DNA of 64,000 nucleotides from Lacinutrix algicola (lineage in GTDB: Bacteria; Bacteroidota; Bacteroidia; Flavobacteriales; Flavobacteriaceae): assembly GCF_001418085.1 (NCBI RefSeq), contig NZ_LIQH01000035.1:1-64000 (forward strand), written 5' to 3'. Position numbers and translations under genes: made by a program. Positions 43,729-52,250 of the stretch are shown one piece after another. The number at the start of each line of letters is the position of its first letter. Within the stretch, counting starts at the first letter, position 1. A model generated the notes under the pieces. That model saw only the letters and a program-made list of their open reading frames with translations, was not told the DNA's origin and did no database searches.

Positions 43729-44409
43729 ATGATAGAAGATATTCAGGCAGCAATACCATTAGGCTTTTTTTTAGCTTTTATGATTGGTCCTGTGTTTTTT
43801 GTGCTTTTAGAAACCAGCGTAATAAAAGGTTTTAGAGCAGCATTAGCATTCGATTTAGGTGTTATTGTAGCAGATATATTATTTATTGCAATTGCTTATT
43901 TTTCAAGTTTTCAATTATTAGAAAACTTAAGCAATCAACCAGGTCTTTATGTATTTGGAGGTACTATTTTGGCTATTTATGGTTTTATTATTTATTTTAA
44001 AAAACCTAAAAAGGAAGCTATAGAAACTATGAAAATAGTGATTCCTAAAACAAACTATATTAAACTATTTATTAAAGGTTTTTTCTTAAACTTTATTAAT
44101 GTTGGAGTATTAGTTTTTTGGTTAGGTATTATTATAGTTGTTGGACCTAGTTTAGAAAATGATACTAATAGATTTGTTGTCTTTTTTGGTGCCATGATTA
44201 CTGCATATTTTGTAACAGATATTTTTAAAATTTTGTTAGCAAAGCAATTAAAAAATAAACTTACACCTAAAGCTATTATTAAGGTTAAACGCTTTCTTGG
44301 TCTTATTTTAGTAGTTTGTGGAACAGTACTTATTATTAAAGGTTTTCTTCCAAAGGATAAATTAAATCCTCAAGAAATTTTCGAAAAAATTGAAGAACAA
44401 ACCCATTAA
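43729..44409 (+). CDS. LysE family translocator
   Basis: 226 residues with about six transmembrane helices. The N-terminal FFLAFMIGPVFFVLLETS (about 13-30) is the LysE/RhtB consensus with a GP pair (20-21) in the first helix. It probably exports amino acids. The gene lies 15 bases before the cysteine-containing membrane protein gene at 44425 and could be co-transcribed with it. Confidence 0.85.
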   Translation: MIEDIQAAIPLGFFLAFMIGPVFFVLLETSVIKGFRAALAFDLGVIVADILFIAIAYFSSFQLLENLSNQPGLYVFGGTILAIYGFIIYFKKPKKEAIETMKIVIPKTNYIKLFIKGFFLNFINVGVLVFWLGIIIVVGPSLENDTNRFVVFFGAMITAYFVTDIFKILLAKQLKNKLTPKAIIKVKRFLGLILVVCGTVLIIKGFLPKDKLNPQEIFEKIEEQTH

Positions 44410-44424
44410 AAAAATCTTAATTTA

Positions 44425-45318
44425 ATGGAATCTCAAGAACAAGTCAGACTTAAATATTGTAATAAATGCATTAATAAAAAAGTAGACGATCGTTTTGGGA
44501 CACTCTGCGGATTAACAAATCAGAAACCTAATTTTAAATACACTTGTAAAGACTTCGTAAAAGGAAAGCCTAAAGCTACTTTTAAAGCTGCTACAGAGCC
44601 TAAAAGACAAGATCAGCCCTATATTAAACAAAATAGGAGAGAAGTAAAGAGTAAAAGTCCATTCTGGATTGGTGGTTCTATTGTATTAACAGTTGCTATC
44701 TTTCTTTTTAAAATTGCGCGTACTGTTTCGACTTTAGATAATAGTAGTCCTAAACCTTCGCAATACGAACATGATTATCTTAAAGAATTAGAAAGAGCTA
44801 GAAATAAAAGAAACAAAGTACCAACCATAAATTACCTAAGTAAAAGTAATAGTAAAGCAGAGTTTTCTAGAAAAATGGAAACAGATACTATTATTGTTTT
44901 AAATCCTAAAGTAAAATTAAAACTCCCTAAAAGATTTAGGTTAACTATTTACAACGAAGACAGCGAATTACCAATAAAAGCAACCTCTAGAGGTTATTAT
45001 TTTATTTGTAATAAATTAAAAATAGATAAAAATTTAGGACAACTAGAACAATGGAAATCATTTAGAAATCAATTGATTAATAACTATCCAGGAAGTTCAT
45101 TAGTTGTAAAAACGCCATTAACTCTCAATACAGCTACAAACGATTTAGACAGAATAGATTTCATAATTAAAAACAACTCTAAAACCAATGTTATTGGTAC
45201 TGCTAGAATTGTAGATTATAATAACGAACGTTACTTTTTTCAGTTAGTTTCAGATGCATCAAATGCTGATCATACTATAACTAACAAGTACTTGAGGTAT
45301 TACGTTAAGGTAAATTGA
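44425..45318 (+). CDS. Hypothetical protein with N-terminal cysteine module and one transmembrane helix
   Basis: 297 residues. An N-terminal module has four cysteines (C12, C15, C28, C41) in a CxxC-x12-C-x12-C pattern that could bind zinc. A single transmembrane helix (about 80-98) follows, and then a lysine-rich extracytoplasmic domain of about 200 residues. I recognise no family beyond this outline. It sits next to the LysE-family gene. Function unknown. Confidence 0.65.
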   Translation: MESQEQVRLKYCNKCINKKVDDRFGTLCGLTNQKPNFKYTCKDFVKGKPKATFKAATEPKRQDQPYIKQNRREVKSKSPFWIGGSIVLTVAIFLFKIARTVSTLDNSSPKPSQYEHDYLKELERARNKRNKVPTINYLSKSNSKAEFSRKMETDTIIVLNPKVKLKLPKRFRLTIYNEDSELPIKATSRGYYFICNKLKIDKNLGQLEQWKSFRNQLINNYPGSSLVVKTPLTLNTATNDLDRIDFIIKNNSKTNVIGTARIVDYNNERYFFQLVSDASNADHTITNKYLRYYVKVN

Positions 45319-45453
45319 TTTTATTAAAAGCGACTATAATTTCCTAAAAATTAAACATAATAAAAGAGTTACTTTTTCAACTAACTATTTTGATGTAATT
45401 ATCAGATTAGAACTGCTAAAAATAATACTATAATTTTCTTAAAATTTAAAGCA

Positions 45454-45488
45454 TAAAAAAAACCTCCAGCGTTAACTGAAGGTTTTTT
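45454..45488 (-). terminator. Terminator downstream of tRNA-Cys
   Basis: A stem aaaaaacct-c-cag / ctg-a-aggtttttt with one mismatch lies directly after the tRNA 3' end on the minus strand, with a T-run. Confidence 0.7.
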
Positions 45489-45489
45489 G

Positions 45490-45560
45490 AGGTGTCGAGC
45501 GGATTCGAACCGCTGTAGATGGTGTTGCAGACCACTGCCTAGCCACTCGGCCACGACACC
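45490..45560 (-). tRNA. tRNA-Cys (GCA)
   Basis: A 71-base cloverleaf on the minus strand: acceptor GGTGTCG / CGACACC, D arm GGCCGAGTGGCTAGGC, anticodon loop CTGCAAC with anticodon GCA, T arm GCGGTTCGAATCCGC, and discriminator T (U73), as expected for Cys. CCA is not encoded. Confidence 0.96.
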
Positions 45561-45573
45561 CTAATTAGGACAG

Positions 45574-45581
45574 CAAATATA
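45574..45581 (-). promoter_or_regulatory. -7 promoter box for tRNA-Cys
   Basis: TATATTTG on the minus strand (TAnnTTTG), 13 bases upstream of the tRNA 5' end. Confidence 0.6.
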
Positions 45582-45610
45582 AAAATATTTACCGTTCTAA
45601 ACTATATAGA

Positions 45611-45973
45611 TTAACTTTTTCTTTTCTCAGTCAATTCAATAGTTACCATTTCAACATCTCCGCCAATAGGTGGATTAATTTTACTTACAGCAACTGTTGC
45701 TATACTAACTTGTTTAGCTTCAGATAATATACGTCTTAAAATACGCTTTGCAACGTGCTCTAAAAGTGCACTTGGAGTAGCCATTTCTTCTGCTACAACT
45801 TTATTTAAAAAAACGTAATTTACAGTATCACTTAAGTCATCAGAACTTGCACTTTTTTCTAAATCTGCTTTTATTTTTAAATCTACGCGGTAATCGCAAC
45901 CTATAGCTGTTTCTTCTTTTAAGCAGCCATGATTAGCGTGAACGCGGATATTTTCAACTTTAATTATTCCCAT
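45611..45973 (-). CDS. folB: Dihydroneopterin aldolase
   Basis: 120 residues. FolB converts 7,8-dihydroneopterin to 6-hydroxymethyl-dihydropterin in folate synthesis. The N-terminal strand MGIIKVENIRVHANHGC (1-17) and a glutamate (about 20) and the C-terminal KINPPIGGDVEMVTIEL match the family. It is 9 bases downstream of a degenerate zinc-ribbon gene on the same strand. Confidence 0.93.
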   Translation of the reverse strand: MGIIKVENIRVHANHGCLKEETAIGCDYRVDLKIKADLEKSASSDDLSDTVNYVFLNKVVAEEMATPSALLEHVAKRILRRILSEAKQVSIATVAVSKINPPIGGDVEMVTIELTEKRKS

Positions 45974-45982
45974 TATAGTATA

Positions 45983-46182
45983 TTAGTTTGTAAAAAAGTC
46001 AAAGATATTACTAATTCTACTGGTTTTGGTTTTAAAAAACTCTGTATATGTACATTTTTTACAAGTAACAGTTGTAAAACTCTTATTCTGTATATTAAAA
46101 AGTTTAGAAAACAGCCTCCAGTGGCTTGCATTCGGTCTATTTCACAACTAGTATTAAGACATTTTGGACATTTGTAATTTAT
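45983..46182 (-). pseudogene. Frameshifted zinc-ribbon protein gene
   Basis: Reading the minus strand from about 46182, one frame encodes YKCPKCLNTSCEIDRMQATGGC and, after loss of one T in the run at 46108-46111, the -1 frame continues FSKLFNIQNKSFTTVTCKKC, then TYTEFFKTK to a TAA at 45983. The joined product matches the small YKCPKC...GFSKLF...FTTVTCxxCxYTEF zinc-ribbon family. There is no ATG where the start is expected (ATA at 46182). The plus-strand ORF at 45929-46177 is only its shadow. A start-codon loss plus a frameshift argue for a true pseudogene. Confidence 0.7.
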
Positions 46183-46245
46183 AGCGTAGAATTTAGTTTT
46201 AATAGTATTTAAACTATAAGTATTACAAACTGAATAAATGTTACG

Positions 46246-46253
46246 TAATTTTG
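46246..46253 (+). promoter_or_regulatory. -7 promoter box for glnS
   Basis: TAATTTTG (TAnnTTTG) 64 bases upstream of the glnS ATG. Confidence 0.5.
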
Positions 46254-46317
46254 TTAATTTTACATTCTATTTTAAGTTGATTTTATAGCAAATAGTCAAT
46301 AAAATAAAGAACAAATT

Positions 46318-48324
46318 ATGTCTACAGAAACAAAATCGCTCAACTTTTTAGAGCACATTATAGAAGAAGATTTAGCAAACGGATTATCTCAAGATAAATT
46401 ACGTTTTCGTTTTCCACCAGAACCAAATGGTTATTTACACATTGGTCATACAAAGGCTATTGGTATTAGTTTTGGTTTAGGTGAAAAATATAACGCACCT
46501 GTAAACCTACGTTTCGATGATACAAATCCTGCAAAAGAAGAGCAGGAATATGTAGATGCTATTAAAGAAGATGTGTCTTGGTTAGGTTATAAGTGGGCAG
46601 AAGAGCGTTACTCTTCAGACTATTTTCAAGAATTATATGATTGGGCAATTTTACTTATTAAAGATGGAAAAGCTTATATAGATTCTCAATCTAGCGAAGC
46701 AATGGCAGAGCAAAAAGGAACACCAACACAACCAGGTGTAAATGGACCTTATAGAAATAGAACTGTTGAAGAAAATTTAGACATTTTTGCTAAAATGAAA
46801 GCAGGAGAATGTAACGAAGGCGAACATATTTTACGTGCAAAAATAGACATGCAGCATGTAAATATGTTAATGCGTGATCCTATTATGTATCGTGTTTTAA
46901 AGAAAGACCATCACCGTACAGGAAGCGATTGGTGTATTTATCCAATGTACGATTGGACACATGGAGAAAGCGATTATATAGAACAAGTATCGCATTCATT
47001 ATGTTCGTTAGAATTTAAACCACATAGAGAACTTTACGATTGGTTTAAAGAGCAAGTACATGCTTTTGCAAAGGAGAAGTATCCTATGCAACCAAAACAG
47101 CGTGAATTTGCACGTTTAAATCTTACTTATACCATAATGAGTAAACGTAAATTACTTAAACTAGTAGAAGAAGGTATAGTTTCGGGATGGAACGATCCAA
47201 GAATGCCTACTATTTCTGGTTTACGTCGTCGTGGTTATACGCCACAATCTATTAGAAAGTTTGTAGAAACTGTTGGTGTTGCTAAACGCGATAATTTAAT
47301 AGATGTATCTCTTTTAGAATTCTGTATTCGTGAAGATTTAAACAAAAAAGCAGACAGAGTAATGGCTGTTTTAGATCCTATAAAAGTAATTATTACTAAC
47401 TATCCTGAAGATAAAGAAGAATGGCTTGAAGCCGAAAATAATCAAGAAGATGAGACTGCAGGTTCTAGAAAAGTACCTTTTTCTCGCGAATTATACATTG
47501 AGAAAGAAGATTTTAAAGAAGAAGCAAGCAGCCAATTTTTTAGATTAAAATTAGGTGGAGAAGTTAGATTGAAGAACGCTTACATTATTAAAGCAGATAG
47601 TGTTGTAAAAGATGCTCAAGGTAATGTAACCGAAATTCACTGTACTTATTCCAAGGATACCGAAAAGAAAGTTAAAGGAACATTACATTGGGTATCTATA
47701 AAACATGCTATTAAGGCAGAAGTTCGAGAATACGATAGGTTATTTACAGACGAAGCACCAGATAGTCATGCAGATAAAGATTTTATGGAGTTTATTAATC
47801 CTAAGTCTTTAAAAACAATTGAAGCTTTTGTAGAACCAAGTTTAGCTGAGTCAAAAATAGGAGAGCAGTTTCAATTTCAACGTTTAGGTTATTTTAATGT
47901 AGATACCGATTCAACTTCTAATAAATTAGTATTCAATAAAACAGTTGGGTTAAAAGATTCTTGGGCTAAAGTAAAGCCTAAAACAGCAGAGAATACACAA
48001 CAAAAACAACCACAACCAAACAAGCGTTCTGCAATAGATCAAATAAAATCTTACGGTAAAAAGTACGATCGTATGCAAGACGAGCAACGTGATAAAGCTA
48101 AAGCTGAAATACAAGAACTGGCTAAAAATGTATCTTACCAAGATTTAGAATCTCTATTTGGAACTGCAGTTAAAAAAGCTGGTACACGTATTATAACTAT
48201 GATAAGTTTAGGAGTTTTATTAGATAACGGATTAGAAAAAAACGAAGCGATAAACGATTTTATTTCTAAAGCTTTAGACGATAAAAATCAATTGTTAGTA
48301 ACAGAAGCTAAAGCATTAGCTTAA
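46318..48324 (+). CDS. glnS: Glutaminyl-tRNA synthetase with C-terminal helical extension
   Basis: It charges tRNA-Gln. The 668 residues are longer than E. coli GlnS. HIGH is at 41-44 (PEPNGYLHIGHTKA) and MSKRK at 274-278, both class I signatures. The core plus beta-barrel anticodon-binding domains end at about 550. Then a lysine/glutamine linker and a helical tail follow (about 570-668; DRMQDEQRDKAKAEIQELAK), resembling the YqeY/GatB-type tail of bacterial GlnS. GlnRS in Bacteroidota is widespread, so direct charging is expected. Confidence 0.96.
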   Translation: MSTETKSLNFLEHIIEEDLANGLSQDKLRFRFPPEPNGYLHIGHTKAIGISFGLGEKYNAPVNLRFDDTNPAKEEQEYVDAIKEDVSWLGYKWAEERYSSDYFQELYDWAILLIKDGKAYIDSQSSEAMAEQKGTPTQPGVNGPYRNRTVEENLDIFAKMKAGECNEGEHILRAKIDMQHVNMLMRDPIMYRVLKKDHHRTGSDWCIYPMYDWTHGESDYIEQVSHSLCSLEFKPHRELYDWFKEQVHAFAKEKYPMQPKQREFARLNLTYTIMSKRKLLKLVEEGIVSGWNDPRMPTISGLRRRGYTPQSIRKFVETVGVAKRDNLIDVSLLEFCIREDLNKKADRVMAVLDPIKVIITNYPEDKEEWLEAENNQEDETAGSRKVPFSRELYIEKEDFKEEASSQFFRLKLGGEVRLKNAYIIKADSVVKDAQGNVTEIHCTYSKDTEKKVKGTLHWVSIKHAIKAEVREYDRLFTDEAPDSHADKDFMEFINPKSLKTIEAFVEPSLAESKIGEQFQFQRLGYFNVDTDSTSNKLVFNKTVGLKDSWAKVKPKTAENTQQKQPQPNKRSAIDQIKSYGKKYDRMQDEQRDKAKAEIQELAKNVSYQDLESLFGTAVKKAGTRIITMISLGVLLDNGLEKNEAINDFISKALDDKNQLLVTEAKALA

Positions 48325-48341
48325 ATTATAACTTACACATA

Positions 48342-48375
48342 TAAAAGCCTTTAAATAATATTTAGAGGCTTTTTT
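48342..48375 (+). terminator. Terminator after glnS
   Basis: A stem aaaagccttta aa / tttagaggctttt with one mismatch and a T-run. Confidence 0.7.
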
Positions 48376-48411
48376 GTATCTTTAAAATAACTAACGAACA
48401 CATAAATATTT

Positions 48412-48891
48412 ATGGAATTTAATTTTTTAGCAATCTTAGTAGCGGCAATAACACCTATTTTAATTGGTTTTTTGTGGTATAACCCAAAAACTTTTGGAAA
48501 CGCATGGATGCGAGAAGCAGCAATGACACCAGAAAAAATGAAAGGTGGTAATATGGCTATTATTTTTAGCCTTACTTTATTATTATCTTTTGTTTTAGCT
48601 TTCTTTTTACAGCAATTAACAACTCACCAAATGGGAGCTTATAGTTTAGCACAAGGTGAATTAGGAGAAACAGCAAACTATAAAGCTTTTATGGAAGAGT
48701 TTAAAAACGAATTTAGAACTTTTGGACATGGTGCTTTACATGGTGTTTTAGCAGGTGTATTTTTATTCTTTCCTGTAATTGCAATTAATGGAATGTTTGA
48801 GCGTAAAAGCTGGAAATACATTTTTATAAACTCAGGTTACTGGATTGTTTCTTTAGCAATTATGGGAGCAATTGTTTGCGGTTGGGTATAA
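48412..48891 (+). CDS. DUF1761 family membrane protein
   Basis: 159 residues with about four transmembrane helices. The N-terminus FLAILVAAITPILIGFLWYN (5-24) and the GxxxGxxH-rich middle (FGHGALHGVLAGVFLF) match DUF1761. The function of the family is not known. Confidence 0.75.
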   Translation: MEFNFLAILVAAITPILIGFLWYNPKTFGNAWMREAAMTPEKMKGGNMAIIFSLTLLLSFVLAFFLQQLTTHQMGAYSLAQGELGETANYKAFMEEFKNEFRTFGHGALHGVLAGVFLFFPVIAINGMFERKSWKYIFINSGYWIVSLAIMGAIVCGWV

Positions 48892-48920
48892 TATTGTAAT
48901 TTTATAAAATATTAAATGAG

Positions 48921-48947
48921 ACTGATGGATTTACCATCAGTTTTTTT
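48921..48947 (+). terminator. Terminator immediately before the next start codon
   Basis: Stem actgatgg / ccatcagt with a five-base loop and a run of seven T that ends exactly at the ATG of the next gene (48948). Confidence 0.7.
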
Positions 48948-50108
48948 ATGGGTAAACTACAAGTTAAAATATACAATAAAGTTAAAGAGCTACCAGACTC
49001 CTGGAATGCTCTGCCTAATAATGATGTGTTTTTAAAAACATCGTTTTTAAGCGCTTTAGAGCAATCTTCGCCTAAAAACATTACATCACAGTATATTGGT
49101 GTTTTTAAAGCCGAAAAACTCGTTGCAATAGCTATAATACAGCGCGTAGAAATGTATCTCGAAGATATTTTTAGAAATAATAACGATAAGTATTTAACTC
49201 AAAAAGCAAAACAGTTAATATCTAAAATAGTTAGAGGTAATACGTTAGTTATTGGTAATATAATGCATACAGGACAGCATGGTTTGTATTTTAATGCTGA
49301 AGAAATAAGTTATAAAGAATATCTAAACCAATTAGCTGTAGTTATAGATATAATTAAATATAATTTAAAACAAGAGCAGAATAAAAAAGTACGGCTAATA
49401 GCTTTTAAAGATTATTTTGAAGACGATGCAATCCATAATAATCAAGCTTTTTTTAATTCCGAAAAACTTTATAAAGTACAAGTACAGCCTAATATGGTTT
49501 TTAATATTCCATATTCTTGGAACACTTTAGAAGACTATACTTCCGCGTTTACAAAAAAATACAGAGATCGTTTTAAATCGGCTAGAAAAAAAGGAAAACA
49601 AATTGTTAAACGAGAATTAACTATTGAAGATTTATATGCATCAGAATCTAAAATGTTTCAGCTTTATAAAAATGTATCAGACAATGCACGTGTAAATTCT
49701 TTTATATTAAACCAGAATCATTTTATAACGTTAAAAGAAGAACTAAAAGATAGTTTTAAAGTCTTTGGCTATTTTATTGAGGAAGAACTTGTGGGTTTTT
49801 TCACTTTAATTATTAATAATAAAACAGTAGAAACTTATTTTTTAGGGTATAACCATAAGTACCAACAAAAGCATCAAATGTATTTAAATATGCTGTTTGA
49901 TATGGCACAGTTTGGTATAGAAAATAAGTTTGAGCAAATTGTTTATGCTAGAACAGCAATGGAAATTAAAAGTTCTGTTGGTGCAAAAGCTGAGACTATG
50001 CATATATACATGAAGCACACTAACTTTGTTGCTAATTCTATGCTAAAATTAATTGTTAAGTACTTAAACCCAGTAACTAAATGGGTAGAACGACATCCTT
50101 TTAAATAA
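48948..50108 (+). CDS. FemAB/GNAT-like acyltransferase domain protein
   Basis: 386 residues without a signal peptide or membrane helix. Sequence traits are FTKKYRDRFKSARKKGKQ (about 204-221), a GNAT-like segment FGYFIEEELVGFFTLIINNKTVETYFLGYNHKYQ (about 270-305) and MYLNMLFDMAQFGI. This resembles the FemAB / BioF2-like acetyltransferase group. The substrate is unknown. The ATG follows directly on a terminator T-run, with no spacer for a Shine-Dalgarno, so the true start or promoter placement is uncertain. Confidence 0.65.
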   Translation: MGKLQVKIYNKVKELPDSWNALPNNDVFLKTSFLSALEQSSPKNITSQYIGVFKAEKLVAIAIIQRVEMYLEDIFRNNNDKYLTQKAKQLISKIVRGNTLVIGNIMHTGQHGLYFNAEEISYKEYLNQLAVVIDIIKYNLKQEQNKKVRLIAFKDYFEDDAIHNNQAFFNSEKLYKVQVQPNMVFNIPYSWNTLEDYTSAFTKKYRDRFKSARKKGKQIVKRELTIEDLYASESKMFQLYKNVSDNARVNSFILNQNHFITLKEELKDSFKVFGYFIEEELVGFFTLIINNKTVETYFLGYNHKYQQKHQMYLNMLFDMAQFGIENKFEQIVYARTAMEIKSSVGAKAETMHIYMKHTNFVANSMLKLIVKYLNPVTKWVERHPFK

Positions 50109-50221
50109 TAAATTTTGTATTTTTAATATACTGATAAACAAATATTTAAGTATTAATTAACAACAATAAATTCTTATTACGTATTAGTTTTTATAACTTT
50201 AATCTAGACAGAAAACAGATT

Positions 50222-50425
50222 ATGGAAAATAGAAATCTTCTTACTAAAATAAGTACATTAACTAGAGAAATTGAAACTAAATATCCGGAAGTTTACGAAC
50301 ATCTTGACGAGATTCCGCAAACCATTCCAGATGTTGAAAATCCGGAAGTAGAAAAAAAAGAATTGGAGAACTACCTTAATAGTTTAGAAACGATAATAGA
50401 AAAAGCAAAAAAAAACCTGAAGTAA
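50222..50425 (+). CDS. Small acidic helical protein
   Basis: 67 residues, mainly charged helix (TREIETKYPEVYEHLDEIPQ and ENYLNSLETIIEKAKKNL). No family recognised. Its stop lies inside the loop of a terminator (50410-50443), so the gene end and terminator overlap. Coding is supported by a clean start and by the terminator position. Confidence 0.6.
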   Translation: MENRNLLTKISTLTREIETKYPEVYEHLDEIPQTIPDVENPEVEKKELENYLNSLETIIEKAKKNLK

Positions 50426-50443
50426 AATACTTCAGGTTTTTTT
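50410..50443 (+). terminator. Terminator overlapping the gene end
   Basis: A 14-bp stem (aaaaacctgaagta / tacttcaggttttt) whose loop holds the TAA stop of the preceding gene. Confidence 0.8.
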
Positions 50444-50470
50444 ATTCTAATTAAGGCTATTCAATTTTTA

Positions 50471-51403
50471 TTATTTACTAGCCTTTTTATTAAGTTTAGC
50501 TTCTTTCATAGCTTCACCAATTTCATTACTTGCTGCAAAACTTGCAACCATATCGTTAAGCATATTACTTCCTGCTTGTGGCGAATTAGGTAATAAAATT
50601 AGATTACTATTTGTTTCGCTACCAATAGCTTGTAAAGTATCGTAATGTTGTGTTACTACAATTAAAGCAGATGCTTCTTGAGAGTTAATACCAACTTTAT
50701 TTAATACTTCTACACTTTCTTCTAAACCTCTAGCAATTTCACGACGTTGGTCTGCAATACCTTGTCCTTGTAAACGCTTACTTTCTGCTTCAGCTTTTGC
50801 TTTTTCAACAATTAAAATACGTTGTGCATCACCTTCGTATTGTGCAGCAGTTTTTTCTCTATCAGCAGCATTAATACGGTTCATTGCTTCTTTTACTTGC
50901 GCATCTGGATCGATATCTGTAACTAAGGTTTTAATAATATCGTAACCATAGTCAGACATTGCTTCATTAAGTTCAGATTTTACTGCAATGGCAACATCAT
51001 CTTTACGTAAAAATACATCATCAAGTATCATTTTTGGTACTTCGGCACGTACAACATCAAATACATAAGAAGTAATTTGATCATGCGGATAATCTAATTT
51101 ATAAAAAGCATCCTCAACTTTATCTCTAATAACTTTGTATTGCACAGAAACTTTTAGACGTACAAATACATCATCTTTAGTTTTAGTTTCTACAATAACA
51201 TCTAATTGTTGAATTTTTAAACTTAAACGTCCAGCAATTTTATCTACAATCGGAATTTTAAATTGTAATCCAGATTGACGAATAGCTTTAAATTTACCAA
51301 AACGCTCTATAATGGCAGCAGTTTGTTGTTTTACAGTAAAGATTCCAGAAAATAAAATGATAAGACCGAAAAGTATAATCGGAATAAGAATAATTTTTCC
51401 CAT
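50471..51403 (-). CDS. SPFH/Band 7 family protein (stomatin-like)
   Basis: 310 residues. One N-terminal membrane helix (about 2-22) is followed by the band-7 domain (FTVKQQTAAIIERFGKF, about 22-38; RLSLKIQQLD) and a long helical region with GDAQRILIVEKAKAEAESKRLQ (about 190-211). These proteins form membrane microdomains or cage-like oligomers and often regulate FtsH-type proteases. No NfeD partner lies beside it in this window. The gene stands alone on the minus strand, divergent from the outer-membrane gene. Confidence 0.9.
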   Translation of the reverse strand: MGKIILIPIILFGLIILFSGIFTVKQQTAAIIERFGKFKAIRQSGLQFKIPIVDKIAGRLSLKIQQLDVIVETKTKDDVFVRLKVSVQYKVIRDKVEDAFYKLDYPHDQITSYVFDVVRAEVPKMILDDVFLRKDDVAIAVKSELNEAMSDYGYDIIKTLVTDIDPDAQVKEAMNRINAADREKTAAQYEGDAQRILIVEKAKAEAESKRLQGQGIADQRREIARGLEESVEVLNKVGINSQEASALIVVTQHYDTLQAIGSETNSNLILLPNSPQAGSNMLNDMVASFAASNEIGEAMKEAKLNKKASK

Positions 51404-51477
51404 AACAGTTTTTTAAGTGGTTAAAAAAGCTAATTATTAGCTTTTAAGATTAATAAAAATGAAATACTAATTTAAGT

Positions 51478-51485
51478 TATATTTG
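51478..51485 (+). promoter_or_regulatory. -7 promoter box for the 51508 gene
   Basis: TATATTTG (TAnnTTTG) 23 bases upstream of the ATG at 51508. Confidence 0.6.
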
Positions 51486-51507
51486 CTCATAAACACCCAA
51501 ATTTCAG

Positions 51508-52194
51508 ATGAAAAGAATACAACTTTCCTTATTAGTAGCACTTATGCTATGTTTCGTTACAAAAAGTTTTGCCCAACATAAAAATTACGACATAAAAAAC
51601 GGCTTTGGTTTGTTTGGTGGTGTTACGCAATTCGATATTATAACAGATAATTTTGAAACCACTAAAGGCGATGGTTGGATAGGAGGTATGAGTGCTACTG
51701 TAGATCTTCCACACAAATGGTATAATGCAAGTTATGGTATGCAACTTTCAGAGAATACTATCGGTATTTCTGGCCGCACAAGTAATTTAGATTTATCTGC
51801 AAAAGAATTGGAATACAAGATTTTTACGGCGCAAATAGCTTTTCTATGGCATGCTAAATTAGCTGGAAGCTATTTAACTTTAGATTTTGGACCAATGTTA
51901 CAATACAATAGCGATCTTGAGTTAAAAGACGACCAACAAGAGAATTTTTTAATTACAAATTACAATGCTTTAACAGCTAACGATATTACAGATATTTCTA
52001 ATTTTAATGTAAATGGAGCAATAGGTCTAACCGCAGGATTTAGTATAATTAAGTTCAAAGCACAATATATTTATGGTTTTTTAAATACACTAAATGCTTT
52101 AAATTCTAATAATGATTTAGATTTATTAGGAAGTGATAAGAAGTTTAAAGGTAACCAGTCTATGTTGGCTTTTTCTGTTATGATTACTTTTTAA
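51508..52194 (+). CDS. Outer-membrane beta-barrel protein
   Basis: 228 residues with a signal peptide (1-22, ending SFAQ). The rest alternates short aromatic strands and turns (SYLTLDFGPMLQYN, LTAGFSIIKFKAQYIYGF) and ends in a final barrel strand MLAFSVMITF with a C-terminal phenylalanine, consistent with BAM insertion. It is like small porin-type barrels. It may be co-transcribed with the secreted metallopeptidase that follows after 57 bases. Confidence 0.75.
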   Translation: MKRIQLSLLVALMLCFVTKSFAQHKNYDIKNGFGLFGGVTQFDIITDNFETTKGDGWIGGMSATVDLPHKWYNASYGMQLSENTIGISGRTSNLDLSAKELEYKIFTAQIAFLWHAKLAGSYLTLDFGPMLQYNSDLELKDDQQENFLITNYNALTANDITDISNFNVNGAIGLTAGFSIIKFKAQYIYGFLNTLNALNSNNDLDLLGSDKKFKGNQSMLAFSVMITF

Positions 52195-52250
52195 ATAATT
52201 GTAACTATCTTGCAGTTAATTATTTATAGTAAATACTTAAATTTAAAATA

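Noticed and set aside
45929-46177. A plus-strand 82-codon frame between folB and glnS
   Set aside because: The minus strand holds a recognisable frameshifted zinc-ribbon gene, so this frame is its shadow.
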